Part shown: positions 11,286 to 23,054 of the stretch, piece by piece | How positions within the stretch are numbered: position 1 is the stretch's first letter | Layout: each line of letters opens with the position of its first letter | From: Charina bottae | Taxonomy: Eukaryota; Chordata; Lepidosauria; Squamata; Charinaidae | Direction of reading: 5' to 3' | DNA length: 64,000 nucleotides | Assembly: GCA_023362775.1 (NCBI GenBank) | Contig: JALMGJ010000006.1 | Coordinates: 15,388,001 to 15,452,000 of the forward strand | Program-made: the position numbers and the translations under genes | The notes under the pieces: generated by a model | Told to the model about the DNA's origin: nothing | Databases searched by the model: none | The model's input: only the letters and a program-made list of their open reading frames with translations

Positions 11286-12371
11286 TGAGACTTGTTCAGT
11301 CATATGCATTCTCAGAAGGTGATTCATGGGCTTTAGGACCACTGTTCAGCTGATCTGCATTACTGGAGGATGAAGTGGTCAGGGAGGAGTTTGCTGAAGT
11401 CTATGGAGTAGCCCTGAGAGACCGACTTTAGAACTCAGGCATCGATTGTTACAGGGGTTGATAGATGGGAGAGTTAGATTTATGCCCATAGCAGTGGCCC
11501 TCCAGAACTTGTGAGAATCATGCAACTCTTGATGTTGATGGAGGATGTCTGGGAGAAGGGAGGTAGAGAGACAAGAGGGCACCCTAAAACACTTTTAGTG
11601 GCTAGTCCTTAATTTGGCCCAAGATTCCACCATGTTCATGGATGGTAAGTTGCTATCTGTGAGCTTGCTGGCTGTGTATCTCAGCCCCACCAGGTAGGCC
11701 AGACCAAGAAATCAACTCCACAGGAAGGTTAAGGTCCCTTCTTATACTCCTGTGAATTAGGGAGGTGTCTGTCTGAGCCGCTTCTGAATGTTGTCTTGTT
11801 ATTCAGGACTTAAAAATCCTTCAGCCCCTTTGGCTAGATGACATTCTTGCATCTTCCTTCTTCTCTACAGTGTAGTTCTAGTCCTAATATTTAAGGAAAA
11901 TGATATAAATAAAGGCAAGAAGATAAAGAAAAGATGGAAAGGAAGATCCTGTTAGATTGAGGGAATCCTTGGTGGAACCAACGTTAGTATGTGCTCTCTG
12001 GAGTAAGGCTAGGCTGGGACTGGGGAAAGAGTTATGCCATCCCACTGGAAGTGATGTCTGAACGTTCTAACTTTCCCTCCAAATCAAGTAGAGGGAGACC
12101 CCATGGTTCACATTCTAAAATGTGTGTTTTAATGTGGCACCAATGGCCTGTTAAACACACTGACAGGATTCACACCTTTCTAATGTAGTTTGGTTTTTGC
12201 TTAGCAGGTACTCAGCCATCTATGGGGTACAGGTGAGTGTGATAAAAGCCCAACCAAGAACCCCTATTAAGGAAACAATGACTTAGCGCAACGGATAAAC
12301 TCAGTCACTAGAAACAGCTTTCTCGCAGAGGTATTTGGGATTACGTTTCAGATGTATTTGAACAAGCAGCT
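11286..12371. other. Mostly unassigned, with a possible LTR fragment
   Basis: About 11680-11810 contains tcagccccaccaggtaggcc and gaggtgtctgtctgagccgc, which resemble the LTR-like sequence at 28147-28178 in the same orientation. The remainder is unassigned. Confidence 0.4.
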
Positions 12372-13145
12372 CAACTGAATCTTATTTATTTTATTTATTT
12401 TATTTATATTTCTAACTTATATCACCGCCCATCTCCCCCCATTCCGGAGGGGGCTCTGGGCGGTTTACACCAAGCCAGCAATTAAAACATATAAAAATTT
12501 ATAAAATAGAATACATAATTTAATTAAATATATAAGATCCAAGAGGCTCTGATGTTAGGCTTTAAAGAACCCTATGGAGCAAGCCAACCCCAAGAGGAGC
12601 TATTACTCCCCCAATCCCAAGCGAGGTGGCAGAGCCAGGTCTTCAGTTGTTTCCGGAAGGTCATAAGTGTGGGGGCTAGCCTCACCTCCAGGGGCAGAAT
12701 ATTCCAGAGGGCGGGTGCCACTGCCGAGAAAGCCCGCCTCCTGGACCCCGTCAGGTGGAATTCTCTTATAGACGGGGTCCGAAGCAAGCCCTCTCTGCAT
12801 AGCCGGGTGGAGCGGGTCGATGCTCTGGGGATGAGGCGGTCCTTTAGGTAACCTGGTCCCATGCCATGTAGGGCTTTAAAGGTGACAACCAACACCTTGA
12901 ATTGGACCCGGAAGCAAACCGGTAACCAATGCAGCTCACGCAGCAGAGGTGTCACATGTGCCGACCTTGGGGTACCCATAACTGCGCGCGCAGCCGCATT
13001 CGGGACCAGTTGAAGCTTCCGGATACTCTTCAAGGGTAGCCCCATGTAGAGCGCATTGCAATAGTCTATGTGGGAGATGACCAGGGCATGAGTGACTGTA
13101 CGGAGGGCGTCTCCTCCAACTTCACCAACCTGCTGTTCAGTAGAA
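12372..13145 (-). pseudogene. L2-like LINE 3' end with ORF2 C-terminus
   Basis: On the minus strand an open frame (13156 to 12572) encodes the C-terminal part of a LINE reverse transcriptase. Blocks include SHIDYCNALYMGLP, KLQLVPNAAARAV, HVTPLLRELHWLPVCFRVQF and TFKALHGMGPGYL, then ALWNILPLEVR and RKQLKTWL. They match the region after the RT palm in L2/CR1-group LINEs. Below it lies the 3' UTR, with an accgcccatctcc / ctctgggcggttta box and an AT-rich tail. It is 5' truncated, as usual for LINE insertions. Exact clade is inferred from memory. Confidence 0.85.
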
Positions 13146-13470
13146 GAGAAATACAATGCATAAGAACAAAAACAGAATCAAACACAAAAGTTACGACTCT
13201 ATATTTTCCATAGAGCGGGTACCAAAGCCCATTTTTTTTCCCTTGCAAAAACTGTGGTTTCTATCAAAAGTCTGAATAAAGGACCATTATGATAACAAAT
13301 GAAACAGCTCAGCTTTCGCTCCAGAGACTGGCAAAGAAGCTTTCCCTGGAGGTGGCTCAGATAGCATTTCCCTGTTAACCTTATCACCGAGGGGTGTGTC
13401 TTTCCTTTGCAAAGCGGCAACATGTTACTGGGAGAGAAATTCAGATCAGCTAATTTAGGTTAACTGCTTA

Positions 13471-13700
13471 TTTTATTTTATTTTATTTTATTTTTATTTA
13501 TTTATTTATTTAATTTTGCCACCGCCCATCTCCCCCCGAGGGAGGGACTCTGGGTGGTTTACAATAGTGATAAAAGCCTAAAAATAACATAAACATAAAT
13601 AAATATGGAATAAATACAATATAAAGCATAAATATAGTATAAACTCCAGGTGACGATGATAATTATAGCACCGCTCGTGTATATCTAAAGGGCCATTTTA
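13471..13700 (-). mobile_element. LINE 3' UTR fragment
   Basis: A (tttta)n/(ttta)n tail followed by ccaccgcccatctccccccg and gactctgggtggtttacaat, the same 3' UTR signature as at 12372-12470. Confidence 0.75.
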
Positions 13701-14004
13701 GGGCACCAGCCCTCTCCAGGAGCGATTAACCATGTGTGCAGTAGTTTTGAAGCTGTGGGCCACCGTTGAGACAACAGTCTTCCTCTTTCTTTTTGCCGAC
13801 TGCTGGATTGCTAAACTTGGCCTCTCAATAATAATAATTATAATACTGTAGAATCACAGCACCTTCATAGTGGAAGGCATCTTTAGGGCCATCTAGTTCA
13901 TCCATTTAAAAAGAAAAGAAAAACAAAGCTGAATTTTCCAGCTCTTCTAACAATGTTCTCGAGTCACTCCCATGCCCTCTGAGGCCCTCGAGGCTGAAAC
14001 AAAT

Positions 14005-14411
14005 GAAATAAGTACAATAATTTCTTGCTAATGCAATGCAAGGAATTTCCCTGCATTTTTTTTCCTTTTCCTCTCTGTATTCAGTTTGATGGAAGAAGAT
14101 TGTCTCCAGTTATTTATTTAATGGGTATCCCACCCCTCATTCATATTGCCCCCTCCACCCATTTTTCCCCACTACAAGAACCCTGTGAGGTTGGTGGGTT
14201 GAGAGAGGATGATAACTGGAGACAATCTTCTTCCATCAAACTGAATACAGAGAGGAAAAGGAAAAAAAATGCAGGGAAATTCCTTGCATTGCATTAGCAA
14301 GAAATTATTGTACTTATTTCACTTATTTCACCCCTCATTCATACTGCCCCCTCCACCCATTTTTCCCCACTACAAGAACCCTGTGAGGTTGGTGGGTTGA
14401 GAGAGGATGAT
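14005..14411. repeat. A-B-A'-B inverted and direct repeat complex
   Basis: Arm A (14005-14112) and arm A' (14213-14320) are perfect 108-bp reverse complements separated by 100 bp. Segment B (14131-14213) lies between them and recurs directly at 14329-14411 with one mismatch in 83 bp. The B segments contain a SINE-like ccctgtgaggttggtgggtt motif. The order suggests a replication template switch. Confidence 0.95.
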
Positions 14412-15510
14412 GGGTCCAAAATCACCCAGTGAGCTTCTGTGGCTGAGGCTGGATGACAAATCTCCCTTTGAGGGAAATGGGCGGTGATATAAATATAAAT
14501 AATAAATAAACAAGCTAGGTCTCCTTGCTGCTAACCTAGTATCTTATCCACTAATTTACCCTCTCAAATTCCAAGGAGGACAGGATTCTGGCAGACTTCT
14601 CATGAGCAATGTCCTTGCACTTGCTTAGTGAATGACTTGTCTTTCATTGAACAACCTTCTCTCCCATGGTCCTCAGCCACCCTGGCTTCCATTAAAGCCT
14701 GTTACTTTCATTCTTAAGGGGGAGCTGGCTGGAGAATTTCTCCTTTCCCTGGATGAATCTGAAGAAATCCTCCACCTGATTTCTCTGCCCCCAAATGGGG
14801 TAGAGAATTATGAAATGCTATTTGCACCCGAGAACTAGAGTTCTAGCAGCAAAAAGATAACTCTGAGGTAGAACATCAACACCTGATCATCCAGTATCAA
14901 TATCAGGCTTCCCAAGAAACCCTTGGCAGAAGTTCCCAGATCCTCAGTTTAACAGGCTCAGCTAGATTGCTCAGCACTGATTAGAGGTTAGAGGCTCTGA
15001 TTGGACACTTCATGGCTAGCTAAGAATCTTTACTGGGTACTAAAATTAAGCCTTATGACCAGTTGATTGGTAGTATGAAGGTGCAATTTCTTCTTATCCC
15101 CACTATAGGTATGCAGTACAAGCCACAATGTTGTCATGTGCATCATGATGTCATTGCACAATTACATCGTTATGTAATTGACAATGCAAATTTCATAATT
15201 TTCTTCATTTGCAGGCTGATGATGTGGTGTCCCCAGGTATCCCCAAGAGACAGTGTTTTCATTAGAATGATGGACGCAGCATCAGTCCATCATGGCACAA
15301 GCTCCATGAATTTTGCAGATGGGTGTGATGCCATAAATGCATATCCAGAAGGGGCTGAGCATGTTACACAACAACACAATACCAGCTTTGTCATTTGCTC
15401 TCTGCAACTCCCCCTGAGGATGTGGGAGCCAATCAGTTCTTTCTTTCAGCCATCCAATAGGAGCGTACAAAGAACAGCATTCAGTCCGTATCTTGTCCAT
15501 TCATTTGGTT
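14412..15510. other. Mostly unassigned, SINE remnant at left
   Basis: To about 14520 there is a tRNA-SINE-like remnant (aaatcacccagtgagcttct and gatataaatataaataataa). The rest shows nothing recognisable. Confidence 0.45.
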
Positions 15511-15607
15511 CAGTGTTTTTCAAACTTGGCAACTTGAAGATGCTGGCTGGGGAATTCTGGGAGTTGAAGTCCACACATCTTAAAGTTGCCAAGTTTGAAA
15601 ACTGCTG
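15511..15607. mobile_element. Palindromic hAT MITE, shortened copy
   Basis: Ends cagtgtttttcaaacttggc and gccaagtttgaaaactgctg. Flanks atttggtt (15503-15510) and atttagtt (15608-15615) give a 7/8 duplication. The left arm of the core is partly deleted. Confidence 0.85.
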
Positions 15608-15659
15608 ATTTAGTTCATCTTGTGTGCATTTCCTGGTGCTTAAAAAAAAGTGGTTTTTT

Positions 15660-15750
15660 TTTGCAATTTTATTTATTTGTTTGCAGTACTTATAAACCTG
15701 TCCCAGTCCGAAAGGGCTCTGGATGGTGTACAATATCAAACAAAAAGAAA
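15660..15750 (-). mobile_element. LINE 3' UTR fragment
   Basis: attttatttatttgtttgca, then gtcccagtccgaaagggctc and tggatggtgtacaa, a diverged version of the ctctgggcggtttacaa box. Confidence 0.5.
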
Positions 15751-15760
15751 ACAGGTTCTG

Positions 15761-16448
15761 TATTCAAGAATTTTCAAGCCTCCTTTCTATGGGGTGGGGA
15801 GATACAAAGGCACCATAGCAGCTTCTCCCTACTGCATTGGAAACACTCTTGCAATAGTGCCATGGTGGTCAAACCTTGGGAAGAGAGGCTGGTTTGCAGC
15901 TCAGAGAGTTGGAGTGTGCCAAATTCCCTTCCGTGGGAAAACAGCCTTCTCATCAGCTCTGCAGAGCTTCAGTTTCACAAACAGAAATCCCACCTTTTAT
16001 ACCGTGCCAGATCGTCCACATCTGAGCCAAAGAGAAATCAATTCAGCGGCTGAAAACACAGATCAGGGTGTGAGACCATAGAGGTTCAGAACTGATTTTG
16101 GAGTGGGACAAAGGTCGCAGGAGGGAGGTGCCCTCAGTCCTTCCTATTAGGAGAAGCCCACCCAGATATTTAACAGTAGGCCAGGAGAAGGGCAGAAAGC
16201 TGAATACATCAAGCATGTGCACATCTGTGAACACTAACAGAGAAAGACCCCAAGTATCTCCTTCAGGCTGCAGGTGAGCACAACATGGAAACCCACTAAT
16301 ATACGTAGATCTTGCTCAGCACAACATTATTCTACACATTCTATAGGAGGAAACACAGATCTGCAGACAAGGAATGAACCCACCACTGGGATGAATTCTA
16401 AATTCTCTTTCCACGCCCCACCTCCCCATACCTAAATCTGTTCAGAAA
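15761..16448. other. Unassigned flank
   Basis: Two overlapping open frames (155 and 143 codons) cover part of this stretch. Neither shows a domain that I recognise and both extend into LINE-like repeat, so I do not call a gene. Confidence 0.45.
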
Positions 16449-16456
16449 GTTTAGGG

Positions 16457-16584
16457 CAGTGTTTCTCAACCTTGGCAACTTGAAGGTGTATGGACTTCAA
16501 CTCCCAGAATTCCCCATGGCTGGCTGGGGAATTCTGGGAATTGAAGTCCACACGTCTTCAAGTTGCCAAGGTTGAGAAACACTG
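16457..16584. mobile_element. Palindromic hAT MITE
   Basis: cagtgtttctcaacc ... ggttgagaaacactg, with near-perfect arms. Flanks gtttaggg (16449-16456) and ggttaggg (16585-16592) give a 7/8 target duplication. Confidence 0.92.
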
Positions 16585-16799
16585 GGTTAGGGGAATCATA
16601 GGACAGATCTGAGCACAAGGTCTGTTGCACATATGGAAGTGTCCTTTTTAAATGTTGGATGTAGTCCAAGTGTATAGTTAAGAAACGGATGCTTGAAAAA
16701 AGAAACTGCACACTTGTGGGAGAGCAGAAGCTGGTTACAACTCTGGTCTGCGTGGAGATTGTTCCATTCCTGGCCAGTTTTTCATCAGAAGGGGCTCTA

Positions 16800-16905
16800 G
16801 TTTCCCCCTCTAGTTTTATCTTCACAACAACCCTGTAAGGTAGGTTAGATTGAGAGAATATGCTGGGCTCCAAGTCACCCAGGGACCCCATGGCTGATGG
16901 GAGAT
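16800..16905 (-). mobile_element. tRNA-SINE remnant
   Basis: acaacaaccctgtaaggtag, then ttgagagaatatgctgggct and caagtcacccaggg, in the order of the minus-strand SINE tail seen elsewhere. Old and truncated. Confidence 0.5.
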
Positions 16906-17159
16906 ATGAACCTATCTTTTCCTTTTCCGATTCAACCCTTAAGCAGGGCCCTATTTGTCTTTATGGCAAAGGTGGCCTTGCCAGGGCCTACTGTGGAAAC
17001 CTTTCCACGTATTAAAAGGATTAAAGAACGGGGGAAAGAAAGACAATACAATGTGCTTTTTGTATGTGGCAGTGCTAAGGAAACGATAGTATTTCATTAG
17101 CAGGGTCAGCTAGACATTGCAATAAAAGTTAAGCAACAAGCGCTATCCTTCAACAAACG

Positions 17160-18240
17160 TTACTCAATCACATAACGAGAGGAAATCTGTAAATCTGGCC
17201 CGCTACGGAAGCAGCGATCGGCGACCTTGAAGGCCGGTGCTTGACACCGCCGCATTCGTTCCCCAAGTTAGCGCCCTCCAGATGCCTTCGAGATCCCCTC
17301 CCATCATCCTCCGCTGGCACACCTGAGAAGGACGAGAACCGAAGGGCAACTCATCCGGCGAGTCCCGGCGTTAGGGCGATGCCAAGCCCAGATCACGCGA
17401 AGCGTTCACACGCTCTCTCCTATTCCGCCTGCGTTTGAACTGCTGTAGGAACAGGAAACCTTGTTTTTCCAGGGTGTCAGTGCTGGGCGCCGTTACCCGC
17501 TGCTAGCCCAAAGGGCATCACCCGTGCGCGGGAGGGATCGGCGCCCTTGAGGAGAAGCTAAACTTTGCAGGATATGGGGGGGGGGTTTTCGCGCTCGTGT
17601 GTTTGTGCGTGCAAGGTTTTTGGGTGTGCCACGTGCCACCACATTCGTCTCGGGCCGCATTTTGCCGTCCCCCGCTCTGCCGTGCAGGCTGGCAGCCGGC
17701 AGGTGGCGCCGTAGAGCCTCCTTTTTAAAAAGCCAGGGTGCGCGCTGCGACCACCGTGTTGTCAGCGAGGGGAGACGCGGTAAACTCGCTTGGATCTATT
17801 CTCGCCGATTGCCCTTTCTCTCGATCCCTCTTCGCCCCCGCGCCCTCTGCAGTAGTTCTCTCTCGGTCGCTCTGCCCGGCCTGCGGGGACGGACGGACAG
17901 CGCTGCCTCCCGACGGCTCCGCTGCGGAGCTTGCATCTTCTGACCCTGGACCCCCGGGGCGGGGGGGAAGAAGGCGCTTAGTTAGTCGCTTGGCTGCCCG
18001 AGACGTCTGGCGAAGCGAGAGGCGCGGAAGAGACCGAAGCGGCGCTCCAGCGAGGGGGTGGATTTCCAAGCACGCTTCCAGCCGTGGGGACCGGCTGGGC
18101 GCTGGAAAAGCGCAGCCGCGAGCTTGCGGGTCGCTGGAGAGAGGTGAGTGGCTCGATCAAGGAGACAGAGGATCAGTTTCCTGGGGATCATCCTTGCCCT
18201 GGTTGGAAGGGGGGGGGGATTAATGACTGAGTGAATCACC
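17160..18240 (+). promoter_or_regulatory. RERG: CpG island, probable RERG promoter
   Basis: This is the only CpG-rich stretch in the window. CpG is frequent from about 17160 (ctacggaagcagcgatcggc), peaks at 17600-18140 and falls away after 18240. It holds a GC box (ggggcggggg near 17956) and a run of G at 17577-17587. Unmethylated CpG islands of this size mark vertebrate promoters. A strong plus-strand splice donor inside it (18144) and the downstream RERG coding exon set the direction. Transcription start not determined; there is no convincing TATA box. Confidence 0.75.
17730..18143 (+). other. RERG: Candidate RERG 5' UTR exon 1 (start unknown)
   Basis: The right edge is a consensus donor: gagag followed by gtgagtgg, with GT at 18144. 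The left edge is arbitrary, because the transcription start cannot be read from sequence. Open frames across this stretch (up to 161 codons) are typical of GC-rich DNA without stops and match nothing I know. I interpret the region as untranslated. The exon would join the acceptor at 30784/30785, giving a first intron of about 12.6 kb. It could instead belong to an unrelated transcript. Confidence 0.5.
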
Positions 18241-18959
18241 TTTTTCCTTGCTGCTGCTCTGCGGGAAAATGATCTGAAAAACCTAACAGTGCCCTTAACT
18301 ATCCCTACTCAGATGCAAATCCCATTCAGTTCTGCGGGGCTGACTCCCAAGTAAGGGAGCACAAGATGAGAGAAGGGACTATTCCAACAGGTTCAAGAGG
18401 AAACCAATTCCAGGGGGGCAGCTGTACCAGCAGAGGCAGGCGCTGCATTCACACATGATACTAATCAGCTACTGCTTCAGCAGAATGTGTAAACTCAGCC
18501 ATTGTGGCCTCATTAACTTGTAGAAGATAACAATAACCCGGCTCTCTTATCACATCTGAGAACTGAAGGTCTGCAGAATACCTTAAGGACTAGTAACCTG
18601 GGCTGTGGCGAAATCTTTGCAAAACCTAAAGGAAAAACCAGGACTCTCCAAGTTTATATATGTCTGTTTTAAAAGGGGTGGAGAATTGGTCACTTCCAGC
18701 AGGCCACACTGGAGGCCTCTCCTCAGAGGGTGCTATCCGAAATACCAACAGGTATTGCAAAGAGGTTAGTTTTGGAACCAGTCTTCAAAGTAAATGTTTC
18801 AGAAATCCCAACATTTTGGTTGTAATTTTTCTCTTGCTCTCTTTTTGCAATCCTTGGGTAGTGATGTGATTAGAAGGTTGTTTAGGTTCACATTTTCACC
18901 AGTTGCAGTTAAAAAACACCTTGGATGAGTTGATGGCATCTCTGTGGCTTAATGTAATC

Positions 18960-19093
18960 CAGTGTTTCTCAACCGTGGCAACTTTAGGGTGTCTGGACTT
19001 CAACTCCTAGAATTCCCTAGCCAGCATGCTGGCTGGGGAATTCTGGGAGTGGACGTCCAGACACCTTAAAGTTGCCACAGTTGAGAAACACTG
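18960..19093. mobile_element. Palindromic hAT MITE
   Basis: cagtgtttctcaacc ... ggttgagaaacactg type (here with aaccgtggcaa and ttgccacagtt). Perfect 8-bp duplication atgtaatc (18952-18959 and 19094-19101). Confidence 0.93.
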
Positions 19094-19480
19094 ATGTAAT
19101 CCAATGGAATGCAGGTATTCTGTATATGTTATGAAGTTTTGTTGTTCAGTCGTTTAGTCATGTCCGACTCTTCGTGACCTACTCTATTACTATTTTAAAA
19201 ACTCACTTTCTGAAACTTTATCAATAAAACCAGCTTGATGCACCATATCCTGTTCCTGAAAATCTTCATTGCTATCAAATGCTCACTCTTTGGAAAACTT
19301 TTGTGAGTGATCAGAAAAGTCTGCAGATACATAAGGGGCTGTAAAGTCTTATCTCAACTCCATCTGGTCTCTGAACAGTATTGTGGCACTAAGAACAAAT
19401 TATTTTAAGCAGCATCCTAAATCCCACCAACTACAGTATCTTGTAATAACACGTCTCTTACACTTTCATCATTTGCAGAG

Positions 19481-19855
19481 CCCCACCTTCCTCCTCCTAT
19501 TTTCCCCACAACAACAACCCTGTGAGGTGAGTTGGGCTGAGAGAGAGTGACTGGCCCAAGGTCACCCAGCCGGCTTTCATGTCTAAGGTGGGACTAAAAC
19601 TCTCAGTCTCCTGGTTTGCCATTGGCTCCTTCCTAGGGCTGAGAGAGAGTGACTGGCCCAAGGTCACCCAGCCGGCTTTCATGCCTAAGGCGGGACTAGA
19701 ACTCTCAGTCTCCTGGTTTGCCATTGGCTCCTTCCTAGGGCCGAGAGACGGACTGGCCCAAGGTCCCCCAGCCGGCTTTCATGCCTAAGGCGGGACTAGA
19801 ACTCTCAGTCTCCTGGTTTGCCATTGGCTCCTTCCTAGGGCCGAGAGAACTCTTC
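19481..19855 (-). mobile_element. Sauria-like SINE with tandem 102-bp units
   Basis: Minus-strand SINE in which an internal segment is repeated about three times with a 102-bp period (for example gctgagagag at 19536 and 19638). Each unit ends tttgccattggctccttcct. Because 102 is a multiple of three, the units stay open as 34-residue repeats on both strands. That is a by-product, not a protein. Confidence 0.9.
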
Positions 19856-19860
19856 GTCGT

Positions 19861-21309
19861 GTTTGTTTTGTGAAAGGATTCACGTTTTATTGCTTATAGG
19901 GACATAACAGCATCAAATATTTGGCTGTTTTATGTTGGCCCTTTGCAACATAAAAGAACCAAATATTTGCAGATGCAGATCGCTGTTTAGATGTTGATGG
20001 TTCTTGGTTTTTAAAATCCCCCAAGAAAGAGTCTTTTTAGCATTCTAGAAAGTGTCCTCAAGTTCTGATCTACAATGTTATTCACGTTTGTCAGAGCCAA
20101 ATAAAGGTATTGACTGACTATAGATTTTGGCATTTCCTTTCTCTAATTCTGGGCATTTGAAATCCTCTAAAATTGAAGCTTTGACAATTTGTGGATGTGC
20201 TTGAAATGTATAACCTTTTTATCATGACAGTTGTTTGGAGACATGTGATAAGCAAGATGTGAGTTTATCTTTTTTTTTTACCCCAACCTTTCATCCTACC
20301 AAGACCTTTAACAGATTAATTTATATCTGCTCTATAAACATTCTTGAGCCATTGGATAGAGCAAGGAACAATGTTATAATTAAAAAAAATACCAAAGCTC
20401 TTTGTTTGCACACCAAATTAAGGCCATGTAAGCCAATTGATTTCAGGAGCTAAGCTATCTTGCCTTATTATAAAATCTCCGGAATAAAGGGTATTTCTTG
20501 TGATGTTTGGGGTTGGCTATGTATATACTCCATTTAGAGGGAATACTGTATTAAATTTTTATTCCAATGAAAATTGGATTCTTTCAACAGCTTATGCTTT
20601 ATGCAAAGGCAGGTGGTAGACACTTACAAATAAATGGAAGTTTGGTTAAATAGTTTGTTGCCAAGGATGAGCTGGGCCAGGAGTGTCAGGGAACGGGGCA
20701 AAAAAGTCAACATGGCAGCCACAATCATGTGATCAAAATCCCACCTCTTTTTTATATGTATTGCCAGCAGGGGGGGAGAAAGTTGTTTGCTTGATTCTCT
20801 CTCTCAGGTTTGTATTTGAAGAGCACGGCAGGATGGACTAAATCATAACTCTAATTCAGAGTGTTTTATGACTTGGCGAAAGTTCAGAGATCTAGTTTGA
20901 AAGACGTTGAAGATCTGGGTTTGGCCTCCAGGCCGATAGTTTTCCATCTCTGCTTCAACCAGGAATTCCTTCAGAGAGGCAGACATAGCTTTGGATCCTC
21001 TCCCTCCCACTGTTTCTGCGGGGTGCTGGTGGAGAGGATATATTTTGTTAGTTCTTGGGCTGATACTTTGTTTGTCGTTCTTTACAAATATGCTGGAGAA
21101 AGCTTAGAACCTTGGTTGCTCCAATATGCCCTCAACCAATTTTTCGTTTGGATCTCACTGCTAAAGCTAGGCCATGAAGTGGCATCGTATACAATCTCTG
21201 AAGATGACTGCACAATTGCACTGCTGATATTGGAAGGTAGGCCTCCCCCTCTGTCCACAGCGCCTGATCACCAAACCCCAGATCCTCTTGCAGAAATGGT
21301 AAGAGAGCA
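19861..21309. other. Intronic sequence, mostly unassigned
   Basis: The 65-bp repeat shared with 2055-2125 lies near 20697-20760. A 204-codon open frame (20861-21475) runs into the MITE at 21318; it shows no domain that I recognise and is not called. Confidence 0.45.
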
Positions 21310-21317
21310 CTCTAAAT

Positions 21318-21622
21318 CAGTGGTCCCCAACCTTTTCGGCACCAGGGACCAGTCGTGGAAGAAAATTTTTCCATGGACCGGGGGGGCAGGGTTTGCAGGC
21401 GGGAGCCAATCGTGCACACTGGGGGGGGCGGGGTTTGCAGGCGGGAGCCAATCTCGCGTACCGGGGGCAGGGTAATCGTGCGCACCGGGGGGGGCGGGGT
21501 TTGCAGGCAGGAGCCAATTGCATGTACCGGGGGCGGGGTAATTGTGCGCACCAGGGGGCGGGGTTTGCAGACAGAAGCCCCGTGGCCGACTTCCTAACAG
21601 GCCCACAGGTTGGGGACCCCTG
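21318..21622. mobile_element. hAT MITE (cagtggtccccaacc type), G-rich core
   Basis: Ends cagtggtccccaacctt and aggttggggacccctg. Perfect 8-bp duplication ctctaaat (21310-21317 and 21623-21630). The core holds about four imperfect units with gggggcggggtttgcaggc. Open frames across it are artefacts of this repeat. Confidence 0.92.
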
Positions 21623-22473
21623 CTCTAAATATCACTCTTCCTCTAGCTTTTGAGGGGCAGAATGACTCTGCTTGCAGCTAGGGAGAATGGAGAACTTAAG
21701 CCAGGAACATGTACCTTTTCTCAAGCTGAGGCCAGCCAGATGAGTCAGCCAGGACCAGAAAGTAGGTATGGCAGGAACACAATCTAAATGTGATGAAACA
21801 TACAGTTAAATTGTTTTAATACAGTTCCTACTCAATTACCTTCATTAAAAATAATTATTAATCTTCTTCCCCTTTCTGTTGCATTAAAAGTGCCCATTTG
21901 GTGGCAGCTGTTAGAGGACAACTCTGCTCCCAAAACTGGAGGGAGGGTGCAGATTGTGCACCCTTCAACTTGTATGGCCGCCCAACTCACAAAATGACGC
22001 TGGGCGGCTTACCAACACATTTAGAAACAATCATAGACACATAATACATATCAAAACCAAAGAGAACAGATTGGCAATGGAGGACACCAATCAATATTGG
22101 CAACACCCCTCAGAGTGGGACTCACTTGACACTTTGGCCCATTGTCCACAGGACAATGCCTTACTGAAGGCCAAGAGGGTCAAAGCCATCCAAATTTCAG
22201 GCGTAACCCTTTCTTCCCATACTCTCATCTCCAAAACAGATTTTGGGGATTGGAGGCGACCCACTTTGATGCAGATCAGAGTGCTTTAGAGAGGAAACCT
22301 CCTCAAGACCACACAGAATTGGTGAGGTTATACCCCTTCCCCATGCCTGTTCTGATCCTGGCAGTCTTTAGTCACTCTCACTAACCTTCGAGAGTTGCAT
22401 CTGATATAACTTACATGTCAAAAAGAAGAGACAGACTTAATGTCAAGACCCATTTAGGCTATTAATAATTTGT

Positions 22474-22533
22474 CAGCCCTTCGAGGTAGTCCAGACAAGA
22501 AACCAAAACCATGAGTACTAACACTACCTTTTT
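22474..22533 (-). mobile_element. LTR fragment
   Basis: tgtcagcccttcgaggtagt, then agtactaacactaccttt. It matches the start of the LTR at 22726-22995 and is broken by SINE sequence. Confidence 0.65.
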
Positions 22534-22622
22534 AGCCGGCTTCCATGCCTAAGGGAGGCCTAGAACTCCCAGTCTCCTGCTTTCTAGGCCAGCACCTTCA
22601 CCACTACACCAAACTGGCTCTT
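22534..22622 (-). mobile_element. Sauria-like SINE head fragment
   Basis: agccggcttccatgcctaag, then cagtctcctgctttctaggc and accactacaccaaactggct: the tRNA-like head on the minus strand. It is truncated at the left. Confidence 0.7.
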
Positions 22623-22725
22623 ATACCAGGTCAGATACCAGGTGAGGCCTTCCCTTGATGGCAGGCAAACTACCAGGCCACTAACCCAGGGCAAGAAGGC
22701 AGGGCCAGGGTGTGTACACTCAGAG

Positions 22726-22995
22726 TGTCAGCCCTTCAGGATAGTCCAGACAGGAAACCAAAACCATGAGTACTAACACTACCTTTATTGTAAGGTTACG
22801 GTAACAGAATCTTGCAAGTCTGAAAGCCCACCTCCCCTCCCTTGCCTTTACTTTCCAGAGAACTAGGGAGGGTCCCTCCTGAGATGCTTCCTACACCCCT
22901 ATTCCTTCTGTGGGCTGAGATATCTCTTCTCTGACTGTTGTCTAGGCTGCGGTTCCTCCTCCTGTCTCCCAAGGTCATTCTCACAGCCCATCACA
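22726..22995 (-). mobile_element. Solo LTR, reference copy of the TGT..ACA family
   Basis: On the minus strand it starts tgtgatgggctgtgagaatg and ends ggctgaca. A polyadenylation-like aataaag lies about 60 bp before the end. About 270 bp long, with relatives at 4792-5694, 29585-29758 and 33500-33773. No internal gag-pol is present, and no matching target duplication was found (cagag left, caatt right). Confidence 0.65.
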
Positions 22996-23054
22996 CAATT
23001 AAAGTTGCAGTCCTAAGTTCACTTTACTGAGAGAAAGCTCCTTGAAGAAGTGGA

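Noticed and set aside
15586..16081. Overlapping open frames of 155 and 143 codons
   Set aside because: They start in MITE or LINE 3' sequence, and no domain is visible in either frame.
17599..18239. Several overlapping open frames of 85-161 codons in the CpG island
   Set aside because: GC-rich DNA has few stops by chance. The frames overlap on both strands and match no family.
20861..21475. Open frame of 204 codons
   Set aside because: Its C-terminal part is the G-rich core of a hAT MITE, and the rest shows no recognisable domain.
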